43,911 nt of DNA from contig JBAXDX010000014.1 in assembly GCA_037140715.1 (NCBI GenBank), positions 1-43,911 on the forward strand, in the 5' to 3' direction. The translations under genes and the position numbers were made by a program. Positions 8,223 through 18,184 of this stretch are shown here, in pieces (the first letter of the stretch is position 1; the number at the start of each line of letters is the position of its first letter). A model generated the notes under the pieces. The model did no database searches. It worked only from the letters and a program-made list of their open reading frames with translations, and had not been told where the DNA came from. This DNA comes from JAUZPB01 sp037140715 (GTDB taxonomy: Bacteria > Bacteroidota > Ignavibacteria > Ignavibacteriales > SURF-24).

Positions 8223-11060
8223 TTACCTTATCACCGATTCATAGAACTCTTTGTTTAATCTGATAATGCTGTATAGCTCAGATTCAAACTGTTTCAAATC
8301 CTTAAAACCAGAGGCTTTTGCCAATAGCTGGCGCCTTGCGTCATCCAGAGGAAGTATCGGTGAATTGATATTTAATATTATCTGAATCTTAAACTCAAGG
8401 GACTTTAAGAATGCATAATTATTTTTCAGCATTCCAAAACTATGGAGTTTATCTGAAATATTTAGAAGAGAATCAATAATAATATTTGCGGACTTACCGC
8501 GGTAACGGGCATAAGAATCAGAATTGCTGAGAAGTAAAAACTGGAGAGCAAATTCAATATCAATAATGCCGCCGCGACTTTTCTTAATATTAAAGAAATT
8601 ACCAAAGTTGGACTGAGGCGAACTTAGAATCTGCTTCTCAATTTTTTTGCGCATTCCAATTATATCCGCTCGCAACCCTTCCTTTTGGATGCGGGATATT
8701 CTTTCTCTTATTTTGTCGGTAAGAGTATTAAATAATTCCTGGTCACCATAAACTAAATTAATTTTAGTGAGAGCCTGAAGCTCCCAGGTTTGAGCACGAT
8801 TGTTAAGATACTCTTCATAGCTGATAATATCCCAGGCAAGCTGACCGCTTGATCCCTCCGGACGCAGACGGCTGTCCACTTCGAATGGTTTTACCGCAAG
8901 TTCAATGGCTTCCATAAGACTGCGGAACTGCTGCTGCATTTCCCCGCTTTTATCAGTACTGAGTGTTACGATGATTATATCGCAGTCAGAAGTAAAAGTC
9001 ATCTCGCCGGAGCTGAAGCTACCCATACCCATAATACAATAATTATAAGGAAGAGCAAACCGTCCGCAAATCAGGCGGATTTTGTCAGAGATATAATTTG
9101 AAAGCGTTTTGGAAATTATTTCCTGATTAATAAAGCCAAGACTAAACTGTACGGAGAGTGTGAAAATTAATTGCTGGAAACCAGCGGATAAATAATCATC
9201 CTCATCGCTGATAAAGACCTTACGTCCAAGCAACAGATCGCTGAGAGATTTATCAATGATGATTAAATCAACTGCTCTCTGGGATAGTTCGCATATCTTT
9301 AGGAAACTGTCGAAAAAAGTATTATCGCGAAATTCATGATACCATATCGATGGCATAGAACGGGTTCTTATTATCCGGACGAAATTATCGAGTACGTTAT
9401 CGGGAGCGATTGAATGAGTCAGGAAACTTACGAGGCGACTTTCAATCTCCTGGAAGGCGGTAATTGTAAGTTTGTCAAACTGCTTTTGCTCTAATAGTCC
9501 CTGTCCGGTCTGAAGATATTTATAATTGCTCAAAGATTTCTTTACATCAATAAACTGCATTTCGCTGAATGAAAAAACTTTCTTTTCCTCTCTCTGTCCT
9601 GTTATGGAGTTAAAAACCGTGCGCACTAATTTTCTGACGCTTTCAATTTTGTTGCGGAAAGCCTGGGATGTATTAAAACCCATAAAGCGGGCAAGCTTAT
9701 AGAATGATTCTTCATCCTGTGGCAGGTCATGTGTCTGAAGGTCATTCATAAGCTGAAGATAATGCTCAATTTTTCTAAAAAAATGGTAAGCGGAAATAAA
9801 GACAGTCGCTTCATCATTACTCAACAGATTATGGGATACAAGCTTTTCAATTGCATCAAGCGAATTACCGGTTCTGATATCTTTAAGCTGTCCGCCATTT
9901 AAGAGCTGGAGCGCCTGAATAGAAAACTCAATATCCCTGATGCCGCCGGAGAAGAGTTTAACATTCCCTGTGCCGGTCATATTCTTTTCGATATTACTTT
10001 TCATCCTTGCTATCTGTTCCATAGGAGAAACAGAAAAACTTGCCGGGAAGATAAAATGCCGGACATAGTCATAGAATGCAGAATAAAGCTTACGGCTACC
10101 AGTAACAAAACTCATTTTAATAAGCATTTGGCGTTCCCAGTCCTCGCCACGTGTCTCGTAATATTGAATAGAATCCTTCAAAGTCCGGCAGAGGGGGGAA
10201 TTACGTCCGTCGGGTCTGAGGCGGAAATCCACACGGTAAATATAGCCCTTATCTGTAACGGCGGTCGAAAGCCGGATAAAAAGGAGAGTAGCTTCATTCA
10301 GTATCTCAAAATATTCTTTTGGGGGACTGGTGTTAAGCGATGTATTCTTATCAAAGAAAAGTATAAAATCAGCATCCGAACTATAATTCAACTCATTGCC
10401 GCCAAGTTTACCTAAAGCGACAAGGCAGTAGCGGGCAGTTTTTATCTTAATGCCATATTTGTTAAGGACTTCGGCGTAGCAAATGCTGAATAATTCAGAA
10501 TTAATAGCTTTAGCCAATATTGATAACTGTTCAGTTGCTTCTTTCAGATTGAGATTGCCGAGAATATCATTAACACCTATGCGCAAAATCTCGCGTCTTT
10601 TAATCAGACGTAAAAGATTAATTTTAGCGTTCAAAGTCTTAAACTTGGACAATGATTTCCGAATATGGCTATTTAAAGATAATTCAGAAAGCTTTGTCCG
10701 CAGATTCTCAGGACTTATGAGCCAGTAGAGCAATTCAGGGTTGCGGATAATAATATCAGTCAGGTAATAACTATTAACAGCGATAGTCAGAATAATTTGG
10801 ATATAATGAGGATAACGGAGGCAGTCGTTTAGGAATGATATTTTATCATACAGGGCAAAAAGCATTCTCCGGAAATTAGATTCCGCACCAATGGGGAAGT
10901 AGAAATTCTGTAACTCATCCTCAAATGCTGTAATAAGGCTGTCAAATTCATCAGGTGAGAGGTATCCTGTTGTAGAGACCTTAAGTTCTGTTATGAATGA
11001 TGATGATAATATATTTTTTGCTGTTTTCAATTGACCTGCATTCGAATTAATAATGAACAA
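8223..11060 (-). CDS. glnE: Glutamine synthetase adenylyltransferase/deadenylylase GlnE
   Basis: GlnE attaches AMP to, or removes it from, a tyrosine on glutamine synthetase and so tunes nitrogen assimilation. At 945 residues it matches the classical two-headed enzyme. Both nucleotidyltransferase active sites are visible: the N-terminal deadenylylase site GGNELNYSSDADFILFF (SDAD at 228-231) and the C-terminal adenylylase site MGSFSSGEMTFTSDCDIIIV (SDCD at 691-694). Each has the two metal-binding aspartates. The helical GlnE linker regions with GGIRDIEF and GGIIDIEF are also present. The start is a TTG at 11060. No glnA, glnB or glnD is nearby. It converges on the ftsH transcript, with the 21-bp array between. 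Confidence 0.93.
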   Translation of the reverse strand: MFIINSNAGQLKTAKNILSSSFITELKVSTTGYLSPDEFDSLITAFEDELQNFYFPIGAESNFRRMLFALYDKISFLNDCLRYPHYIQIILTIAVNSYYLTDIIIRNPELLYWLISPENLRTKLSELSLNSHIRKSLSKFKTLNAKINLLRLIKRREILRIGVNDILGNLNLKEATEQLSILAKAINSELFSICYAEVLNKYGIKIKTARYCLVALGKLGGNELNYSSDADFILFFDKNTSLNTSPPKEYFEILNEATLLFIRLSTAVTDKGYIYRVDFRLRPDGRNSPLCRTLKDSIQYYETRGEDWERQMLIKMSFVTGSRKLYSAFYDYVRHFIFPASFSVSPMEQIARMKSNIEKNMTGTGNVKLFSGGIRDIEFSIQALQLLNGGQLKDIRTGNSLDAIEKLVSHNLLSNDEATVFISAYHFFRKIEHYLQLMNDLQTHDLPQDEESFYKLARFMGFNTSQAFRNKIESVRKLVRTVFNSITGQREEKKVFSFSEMQFIDVKKSLSNYKYLQTGQGLLEQKQFDKLTITAFQEIESRLVSFLTHSIAPDNVLDNFVRIIRTRSMPSIWYHEFRDNTFFDSFLKICELSQRAVDLIIIDKSLSDLLLGRKVFISDEDDYLSAGFQQLIFTLSVQFSLGFINQEIISKTLSNYISDKIRLICGRFALPYNYCIMGMGSFSSGEMTFTSDCDIIIVTLSTDKSGEMQQQFRSLMEAIELAVKPFEVDSRLRPEGSSGQLAWDIISYEEYLNNRAQTWELQALTKINLVYGDQELFNTLTDKIRERISRIQKEGLRADIIGMRKKIEKQILSSPQSNFGNFFNIKKSRGGIIDIEFALQFLLLSNSDSYARYRGKSANIIIDSLLNISDKLHSFGMLKNNYAFLKSLEFKIQIILNINSPILPLDDARRQLLAKASGFKDLKQFESELYSIIRLNKEFYESVIR

Positions 11061-11936
11061 ATCTAATAATTATAGCGGTTAATTAAAATAGTCTCCAAAT
11101 TAAACAGGATATTAAATTATGAATCAGAATAAGACGGGGTGATTGTTGTGGGTTAAAGCCCAATGGAGTACAATGTCGGAATTACCATTCAGAGAGCATT
11201 TTCTTTAAAAACATGTTAAGGTAAGTACCTTAAAATTTAGGAATGTCTGATTTTTACTTTTTATTGATTAGTTTCTTTTCTAAGTTTCTACTTATGGGAT
11301 TCCCGAGTCAGTAAATTCTAAAATTCAACTTGCAAAACGAAGGGCAGGGGGTTATAGAAACACAACTAATTTTATTCATATGATTTACTTTGTGGCGGGT
11401 AAATTAAAGTATGATTCCCACTATAAACAACATAGAGCCATAATTATTCCGATGAAGGGTATCTGTTTTTATTAATTGATTTTGAACATGAGCATCCGCA
11501 GATATACGTCCGCACCTAGCAGCCAAAGCAATGGTATGAACAGGCGCTGATAAAGTTAACAAATTTTGAACTTGTCAGATTAAAGAAATAAATATTCCCT
11601 CTGAAGCGATTATGATTAAGATTATGAGTACCGGGTTTTAATCCGTAGCAACAACTGTGTGTTTCAGCGCACTATTATTTGGAATTCTCATAGTCCTGGA
11701 TGAAATGATAAAATATTTATTGCATCGAATCGCATCATTTACTATATTTCTTATAGAGAATTAGATTCTCATAACTAAATTAATTTTTTCCGGAAAATGA
11801 GAATGTTATTTTCTCCGGCTTTGGCTGACCGTAGTGCAGAGTATTATGTTGTTATAGGATAATGTTATTTATCTTTTTCTGATAGTTTCTTTTAATTATT
11901 TATTTTAGTTCTTAAATCAACAATCTGGAGGTTCTT
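11061..11936. other. Gene-free region between divergent genes
   Basis: About 880 bases separate divergent glnE and the LPP20-like lipoprotein gene. I see only very short frames (20 codons or fewer) and no RNA gene. There are two GGGTTAAAGCCC/GGGTTTTAATCC-like motifs (near 11150 and 11633) similar to one at 548. The right end supplies the leader of the lipoprotein gene, including its Shine-Dalgarno GGAGG at 11927-11931. No function is assigned to the rest. Confidence 0.5.
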
Positions 11937-12590
11937 ATGCGTAAACTTATTTTAGTCTTATTGTCATTAACAATTTCATTTGCGATTATGAGTTGTGGCG
12001 GGGGTTCGCCTGAAACGGTTATTAAACAGGGAAATACTACCTGGAAAATTGAGGAAGACCCGTTGAAGGATTTAGTAATTTCAGCAAATAAAATAATTGA
12101 TGAGGGAGGAATAGCAGCGGTCGGAGAAGGTTTTTCGAAAAGGGCTGATTTTGCGAGACAAAAGGCACATGCCGATGCTGAAGGCAAACTTGCCGAAATA
12201 TTCAGTACTAAAGTTGACCGTCTGAAGAAAAATTTCCAGGAAGAAGTCGGACAGGGCCGGGAGTCAGAAGTCAATGAGTTATTTTCTGTTGCGCAGAAAT
12301 CATTTACACAGAAAACATTAATAGGTGCAGTAGAAAAAGATACTAAGATTTTATCTAATGACAAGGGCGAATACAGAATTGGGTTACTTCTTGCAATTAC
12401 TCCAAAAACAGTAAATATGTCTCTGATGGATGAAATGCAGTCGGGAAAACCTCAGTTATATCAAAGGTTCAGAGCTTCAAAAGCATTTGAAGATCTGCAG
12501 AAAGAAATTGATAATTATGACAAGAAAGAAAATAATACTTATGAGAAGAAAGAAAGTGATAATACCGAAAAGAAGGAAGAAGTTAAATAA
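11937..12590 (+). CDS. LPP20-like lipoprotein
   Basis: The N terminus is a lipoprotein signal: a hydrophobic stretch of about 15 residues, then I-M-S-C with the lipidated cysteine at C20. The body (about residues 50-150) resembles the LPP20 / FlgT N-terminal fold: AAVGEGFSKRADFARQKAHADAEGKLAEIFSTKV, here cut as AAVGEGFSKRADFARQ and KAHADAEGKLAEIFS, is the typical glycine start followed by an alanine-rich helix. The last 40 residues are a charged tail of repeated Y-(D/E)-K-K-E units. GGAGG (11927-11931) precedes the ATG. It is the first of three exported-protein genes on this strand. Family members sit at the cell surface or periplasm; no enzymatic function is suggested. Its role here is unknown. 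Confidence 0.7.
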   Translation: MRKLILVLLSLTISFAIMSCGGGSPETVIKQGNTTWKIEEDPLKDLVISANKIIDEGGIAAVGEGFSKRADFARQKAHADAEGKLAEIFSTKVDRLKKNFQEEVGQGRESEVNELFSVAQKSFTQKTLIGAVEKDTKILSNDKGEYRIGLLLAITPKTVNMSLMDEMQSGKPQLYQRFRASKAFEDLQKEIDNYDKKENNTYEKKESDNTEKKEEVK

Positions 12591-12604
12591 GATTTACTAA
12601 AATG

Positions 12605-12711
12605 TCTGAACTGTGATTATTGTGATGAAATGATTAACCATGATTCATTTCGTGCTGACTGCGTTATCATATAAATCATGGTTCAGATAAGTTTTGCTTA
12701 ACATGATCTGT
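12605..12711. repeat. Dispersed palindromic repeat, copy B
   Basis: This copy starts TCTGAACTGTGATT (12605-12618) and reaches AATCATGGTTCAGA (12674-12687), imperfect 14-bp inverted ends. The middle ATGATTAACCATGATTCATT plus CGTGCTGACTGCGTTATCA is the reverse complement of the core of copy A at 691-719. It fills the gap between two genes that may be cotranscribed, and could form a long hairpin in that mRNA. Confidence 0.6.
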
Positions 12712-12739
12712 TAACTTTAATTTATTACTCTGGTTAAGT

Positions 12740-13501
12740 ATGATTATGGTCTTTCACACCCTGTTCATTAATTTTATTCTCTTCGTAGGCCTAATTCCCG
12801 GACAAAGCACAGTCCGCGAATGGCCTGCTTGGTTTATCTATCCTCAAAAGTATCCAAAACTTGTTCTCGGTTACGGAAATAGTAATTACAATGATGCAAA
12901 ACAAAATGCCAGAGATATATTAAGAGTCAGAGCGGGAATCAGAATAAAGGGAACTATAACTTTTTACTCGGACAATAAAGCTGAAGACGATGGGAAACAT
13001 AGTCAGTTGTCAATTGAGGTTGATTCTTCCAAATTAGTAAACTGCCGCCTCTTTCCATTCAGGAAATTTTATATGAATATCCTGAATGGAGAATATTTAG
13101 AAGCATTTGCGCCGGATTCGGTAATGACTGATACTTCTTGTTTTACTGATTTATATGAATTGAAGAAACCTGCATGGACAGATTCAGATTTCCATGAAGA
13201 TAATGACTTCTTTTATGGCGCAGGCTGTTATACTTCAGCCGGGCGCGAAACAGATGCCTGGCAGACAAGTGAACTGCAGGCGTTGCTGACGGTTATTAAA
13301 AACCGGTATAATAATGTGTTCCAGATAAAATTATCTGAACAGAAGAATTCCCAAACAATAAGTGATGAGAGAATCATCGTTAATAAATTCGACTGCGAGC
13401 TTTCAGATTATGAAGTAGTGGAAAGATATCCGGATGAAAGGAACCGGCTATTTTATACGTTAATCAGAATATCCAAAAACTCGTTAATTATAAACAGGTA
13501 A
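12740..13501 (+). CDS. Exported protein with two LPP20-like repeats
   Basis: Residues 1-22 form a signal peptide (hydrophobic F-I-L-F-V-G-L-I core) without a lipobox. The mature part seems to hold two copies of the LPP20-like unit. The first begins at P-A-W-F with LGYGNSNYNDAKQNARDILR (about 28-62). The second begins at KPAWTDSDFH with FFYGAGCYTSAG and an alanine/leucine-rich helix (about 147-190). Each copy has a P-A-W motif, then a glycine turn, then a helix, as in the neighbouring lipoprotein. The next ATG is only 5 nt after the stop codon, so translation is probably coupled. The duplicated-domain reading is mine from visual comparison; the function is unknown. ATG 12746 is an alternative start. 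Confidence 0.6.
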   Translation: MIMVFHTLFINFILFVGLIPGQSTVREWPAWFIYPQKYPKLVLGYGNSNYNDAKQNARDILRVRAGIRIKGTITFYSDNKAEDDGKHSQLSIEVDSSKLVNCRLFPFRKFYMNILNGEYLEAFAPDSVMTDTSCFTDLYELKKPAWTDSDFHEDNDFFYGAGCYTSAGRETDAWQTSELQALLTVIKNRYNNVFQIKLSEQKNSQTISDERIIVNKFDCELSDYEVVERYPDERNRLFYTLIRISKNSLIINR

Positions 13502-13506
13502 AATTT

Positions 13507-15024
13507 ATGAATACAGAAAACTATCCTAAAATAATATTAATCATATTAACGCTGCTGTGCGTTCACAAGATAACTGCCCAGGAAGATTATAAATCATGGC
13601 TCAATAAAGAAAATGAGGAATATCAGTCCTTCCTTTCAGAGGATGATAAAAAGTATTATGAGTTTCTTAAACAGGAATGGAAACCGTTCGACATGAATAA
13701 AGGCGAAGTATCTGATAAAAAACCAAAACCTGCAGTAATCCCCAGATTTAATAATCCTTCTGTAACGCCTCAGAAACAATTAAATGAAAAATCACCGGAC
13801 GGATTAAATCCCGTTATAAAAGAACCGGAACCTCCTTCGCAGACAAAACCGGCAGAAGAGCGAGCCGAAGGAATAAATAAGAATATAATTCCTGAAACTT
13901 CCGCCGAACCCGCCGTTTCTAAAAATATTGTCTCTATAGACTATTATGACGAGAAAGCTGCTGTTTCTCTGCCACCTGAATTAAATGTCCGACTTTCTGG
14001 AGAGATGAATAACAGTGTAATAGCCGGGTACTGGAAGTCGGTCAGTAATCAGAATATGAAGGAATTTATTGAAAGTCTTAACGCATTTAAGCGGAAGCTG
14101 TCATTAAATGACTGGGGCTATTTCCGTTTCGTATGGGAGGCTTCAAAAAAGATTAATAATGACAGAAAGAATGAAAGTCTGCTACTGACGTGGGTCGCTC
14201 TCCTAAAATCCGGATATAAAGTAAAAGCCGGACTGATAAACAAAGATTTAGTGTTGCTGGTTAAAAGCAGAGAATCTATTTTTAATATTTCTTATATCAA
14301 AGATAAAAGCGGGGAGAAAACTTATATCATTGATTTTGAAACCAGGAAAGGAAAAAATGAAGGGCGGTTGTTTACATACGAAGATGATTATACCGGCGCG
14401 GATAAATATCTGAGTCTTAAGCTTGCAGAAACGCCAAAGTTAAAAGAAAATCTTTTTGAAAGGGATCTGGCTTTCAGCTTTAATTCAAAAGAATACCATA
14501 TAAAAGTAAGTCTGAATAAGAATATTGTCGATTATTACCGGAATTATCCCAATACCCAGTATGATACTTTCTTCGATGCGGCGGTTTCCGGTGATGTTCA
14601 GCAGACGCTTGTCCTGAAGTTAAAAGAATACACAAAAGATTTTTCTCGGGAAGATGCTATAAATTTTTTATTGCGCTTTGTTCAGACGGCGTTTAATTAT
14701 AAAACGGATGAGGATAATTTCGGAAGGGAGAAGTCTCTTTTTGTTGAAGAAACACTCTTTTATCCATATTCAGACTGTGAAGACCGTGCAATCCTGTTTG
14801 CATATTTAACGCGGACAGTTCTTAATTTAAAAGCTGTCGGGATTGATTATCCGGGGCACATGGCAACGGCAGTATTGTGCAACAACGAAATAAAGGGCGA
14901 CAGAATTAAGTTCAGGAATAATGAATATTTAATCTGCGATCCTACTTATATAAACGCTGATGCCGGAATATCTATGCCGGCTCATCCGGTCAGCAGTATT
15001 GAAAATGTTATTGAAATCAAATGA
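13507..15024 (+). CDS. Exported protein with transglutaminase-like domain
   Basis: A signal peptide (residues 1-24, ending near I-T-A-Q) precedes a charged segment, YKSWLNKENEEYQSFLSEDD, and a proline-rich linker (about 75-130). The C-terminal third carries a transglutaminase-like cysteine-protease triad in the right order and spacing: C424 in YSDCEDRA, H451 in YPGHMATA and D478 in LICDPTY. Such domains cut or cross-link proteins, or have lost activity and bind peptides; here all three residues are intact. It is the third gene of an exported-protein operon after two LPP20-like proteins, so processing or modification of a surface component is a plausible but unproven role. It converges on the histidine kinase gene. 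Confidence 0.7.
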   Translation: MNTENYPKIILIILTLLCVHKITAQEDYKSWLNKENEEYQSFLSEDDKKYYEFLKQEWKPFDMNKGEVSDKKPKPAVIPRFNNPSVTPQKQLNEKSPDGLNPVIKEPEPPSQTKPAEERAEGINKNIIPETSAEPAVSKNIVSIDYYDEKAAVSLPPELNVRLSGEMNNSVIAGYWKSVSNQNMKEFIESLNAFKRKLSLNDWGYFRFVWEASKKINNDRKNESLLLTWVALLKSGYKVKAGLINKDLVLLVKSRESIFNISYIKDKSGEKTYIIDFETRKGKNEGRLFTYEDDYTGADKYLSLKLAETPKLKENLFERDLAFSFNSKEYHIKVSLNKNIVDYYRNYPNTQYDTFFDAAVSGDVQQTLVLKLKEYTKDFSREDAINFLLRFVQTAFNYKTDEDNFGREKSLFVEETLFYPYSDCEDRAILFAYLTRTVLNLKAVGIDYPGHMATAVLCNNEIKGDRIKFRNNEYLICDPTYINADAGISMPAHPVSSIENVIEIK

Positions 15025-15109
15025 TGATGCTACAATAATTTGCTATCTGCGACAATGAAATGTATCGCATCCTTCATGGTTGCGATACTCCCGATACGGG
15101 CGGGGAGCT

Positions 15110-18100
15110 TTAATCTGTTGCTATTAGTGTAAAATAAAAAGTAGTTCCCTTTTTCTCCTCGCTTTCTACCCAGATCCTGCCGCCATGCCTTTCGACAAAT
15201 TCCTTGCAGAGTAGCAATCCTAAGCCGGTACTTGATTCTCCGTCCGTGCCTTTGCGTCCTACTTTCTCCGCCACGTTAAATAACTTTTTAGTTAAAGCTT
15301 CCGGCATCCCGATACCGCTGTCGGTTACTGATATTTTTACCATATTATTTCCTGTTTCTTCTGCCCTGACTATTATTTTCCCTCCCTGTTTAGTAAACTT
15401 TACAGCATTTGATAAAAGATTACGCAGAATAGTATTAAGCATAGCCTCATCCGCGTTAACAGTCTGGCTCTGGTCAACTTTATGAACTATTTCAATTCCT
15501 TTCTGTTCTCCGCGTTTAATCAGCAATTCAATATTCTGAAAAACCAGCTCAGACAGAACTATTTCCGTTGGAGTGAAGCTGATCATTCCCTGTTGCATAC
15601 GCGCCCATTCCAATAAATTATTTAACAACGTAAAGACATTTCTGGAAGTAATATACATTTCACGGGTTGCATTGGATAATTCATCCTTAGAAAAATTATT
15701 AATGTTCTCAGCCATCATTTCTGTTACTCCCAATAAGCCCTGAAAAGGGCTTCTCAAATCGTGCGCGATAATAGAGAAGAGTTTATCCTTCTCTGAATTT
15801 ATTTTCTCCAGTTTTTCTTTAGTCAGAGTTAATTCTCCAACTAGCGCATGTTCCTGAATAAAATTTTCTTCAATATATATTTTCGATGTTTGCAAATCTT
15901 CATTGAGTTTCACAAGCTCAAGTTCAGCTGTTTTCCGTTCTGAGATGTCAAGAGCAATTCCGATAATTTTAACAGGATGTCCATTTGAATCAACCTCTGT
16001 AATAACCCCAATATCATAAAACCATTTATATTTGTTTGAACTGGTTAACATCCGGTATTCAATTTCATATTTATCAGACAATCCTTCGATGTGTCTCCTC
16101 ATTGTATTCATCGCATTTTCATAATCATCAGGGTGAAGCAAAGCAGTAAAATCTGTATAATGTTTAAATTTTTCAGGAGGAAAGCCGAGCATTTCAGCTT
16201 TTCCTTTTTCAAAAATAACATTACCGGTAGTTCTGTCTATTTCCCACCATGTCATATTAGCCGTCTTCATAGCAAGGTCAAGTCTTTGAATACTCTTTTT
16301 CAAAGCTTCTTCCGCCTGTTTACGTTCGGTTATGTCAATGCAATGGCCGATATAACCGGTAAAGCTGCCCGTGCTGTTATAACTTGGGCACCCGTCATCC
16401 TGAATCCAGCGATACTGGCCGTCATACCGTTTAAGACGGTAATCCATGCTAAACTTTTCCTGCCGGTCAAACGCCACGATATAAATATCCAGACAGCGCT
16501 GAAAATCTTCCGGATGCACGCCTTCTGCCCAGCCATTACCCATTTCCTGTTCAGGTGTCCGTCCTGTAAATTCAAACCAGACGCGATTAAAATAATAACA
16601 AAGCTTATCCGTTCCGGAAGCCCAGACAAGGGTAGAACCGGAATCCGCTAAAGTCCTGTATTTCTGTTCGCTTTCCTGCAACGCATCTTCCGCCTGTTTT
16701 CGCTCAGTAACATCGCGATAATTTATCAGTATACCATTAATTACCGGATCATTTATAAGGTTGGTAGCTGTAAGATGTACAGGCTTATAACTCCCGTCTT
16801 TACATTTAAATCTGTACTCTGTTATTTTTACCGAGTTATCTTTTTCAAGGAGAGAAAAGAATTCTTCCTGAATGCGCTCCAGATCGTCCGGATGAATCGT
16901 TAACCAGCCGTTCGTTCCTGTAAGATCCTGCGGTTGCCATCCGAACCATTTCTCAACATTGGGGCTGTTATATTTCAATATGCCGTCCACACCAGTTATG
17001 CAGACTACATCTGAAATATTGGAAATTATTGAACTATATTTAGTCTCACTTTCCCTTAAATCCTGCGTTAATTTCTCTGCAAGTTTATGAGCTTTTATAT
17101 TAGTGTTAATGAGTAACAGATAAACGACAAATAATAAAATACTGATGCTTATTCCGCCTGCCGCGATAAGCCATACGTTGCTGTAATCCAAGTCCGGCGC
17201 AAAGGAATCATACTGCGAAAAACGTAAATACCATAAACTGCCGTTGAAGGAGATATGTGTTTTCAGGGAGAAGGATGAGGAAGATGTTATATTCTCATCC
17301 ATTATTTTTTTGTTGTCATAAAGCAGAACATTCCGGCTGAATGAGGAATCGTCAAATATTTCCATGCGGATATGTTTTATTTTAATGAATTCAGGTTCTT
17401 CTAAAATTCCTCTCATCAGAACATTCATCCGGTATGCAATAAAAACCCACCCCTGGATAGCACGCCGGCGTTCCTCTATGGTTTTACCCGGCATATCTCT
17501 CTTATAAACAGGGACATACATAAGAGTGCCTGTCTGAATATCTTCATTTGTTTCCTGTGTAAGTGTAACCTTTTCGGAAAGATATGCGGTATTATGATCT
17601 CTGGCTGTTTCCATAGCTTTTTTGCGTACCGGCTCGGAAAACATATCATAACCAAGAGTGCTCAGGAAAGGCTCTGTGTACATCACCGGCGTATATATTT
17701 CTCTTTTCCCCTCCGGTCTGACAGAGTATTGCGGGAATCCTTCACTCCGGATTTTCTTCTCGTGCCGGACTAACTGATTTTGTGGGATTATAACTGCGTA
17801 TCCGGCTCCGTAAATCCCCGGCGAGTTTTTCTCAATCATCTGATTCGCGGAAAAATTTTGCCATTTGCTCCAGGTTACTTCATCGGAATTTTCAAAGAAA
17901 GCGGCCCAGCTGCGAAGCAGTTGTGCATGCGTGCGTAGCCTTGCAGATATTTTATTCTGAAGCTCGCTGCAAACGTAATTAAACTCTTTATTCGCATCTT
18001 TTTCAACAAAGTTTTTTACCGTAAGACCGGCTGCCAGCGTCAGAAGCAGACCTCCGGTCAATAAAACCAAAGCCGGCCATATCCGCTTCCTTTCCATCTG

Positions 18101-18184
18101 CCAGACAGACCTGTTTCTAAAAGATTTTTTTATAAAATCAAGGACAGAATTTGAGTACATATTATTAGAATCGCCAACTGACAT
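15110..18184 (-). CDS. CHASE/PAS sensor histidine kinase
   Basis: This is a 1024-residue membrane histidine kinase. TM1 is at about 36-56 and TM2 at about 336-358, with a periplasmic CHASE domain between them (GAGYAVIIPQ, SVRPEGKREIYTPVMYTEPF, TLGYDMFSEPVRKKAM). Three PAS/PAC units follow (about 380-495, 505-620 and 635-755), each ending in D-(I/V)-(T/S)-E-R-K. A coiled coil leads to the HisKA domain with the phosphorylated H808 in IIAHDLRSPFQG, then HATPase with N-box ILRNLLSNAVKFT and G-boxes GIGMPE and GLGLLLC. No receiver domain or response-regulator gene is adjacent, so it is an orphan kinase. CHASE domains bind small extracellular ligands; the ligand is unknown. ATG 18184 is used, but M9 or M30 are possible starts. 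Confidence 0.9.
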   Translation of the reverse strand: MSVGDSNNMYSNSVLDFIKKSFRNRSVWQMERKRIWPALVLLTGGLLLTLAAGLTVKNFVEKDANKEFNYVCSELQNKISARLRTHAQLLRSWAAFFENSDEVTWSKWQNFSANQMIEKNSPGIYGAGYAVIIPQNQLVRHEKKIRSEGFPQYSVRPEGKREIYTPVMYTEPFLSTLGYDMFSEPVRKKAMETARDHNTAYLSEKVTLTQETNEDIQTGTLMYVPVYKRDMPGKTIEERRRAIQGWVFIAYRMNVLMRGILEEPEFIKIKHIRMEIFDDSSFSRNVLLYDNKKIMDENITSSSSFSLKTHISFNGSLWYLRFSQYDSFAPDLDYSNVWLIAAGGISISILLFVVYLLLINTNIKAHKLAEKLTQDLRESETKYSSIISNISDVVCITGVDGILKYNSPNVEKWFGWQPQDLTGTNGWLTIHPDDLERIQEEFFSLLEKDNSVKITEYRFKCKDGSYKPVHLTATNLINDPVINGILINYRDVTERKQAEDALQESEQKYRTLADSGSTLVWASGTDKLCYYFNRVWFEFTGRTPEQEMGNGWAEGVHPEDFQRCLDIYIVAFDRQEKFSMDYRLKRYDGQYRWIQDDGCPSYNSTGSFTGYIGHCIDITERKQAEEALKKSIQRLDLAMKTANMTWWEIDRTTGNVIFEKGKAEMLGFPPEKFKHYTDFTALLHPDDYENAMNTMRRHIEGLSDKYEIEYRMLTSSNKYKWFYDIGVITEVDSNGHPVKIIGIALDISERKTAELELVKLNEDLQTSKIYIEENFIQEHALVGELTLTKEKLEKINSEKDKLFSIIAHDLRSPFQGLLGVTEMMAENINNFSKDELSNATREMYITSRNVFTLLNNLLEWARMQQGMISFTPTEIVLSELVFQNIELLIKRGEQKGIEIVHKVDQSQTVNADEAMLNTILRNLLSNAVKFTKQGGKIIVRAEETGNNMVKISVTDSGIGMPEALTKKLFNVAEKVGRKGTDGESSTGLGLLLCKEFVERHGGRIWVESEEKKGTTFYFTLIATD

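Noticed and set aside
10056..10415. Long frame antisense to glnE
   Set aside because: It is a shadow of the well-supported glnE coding strand and has no start signal.
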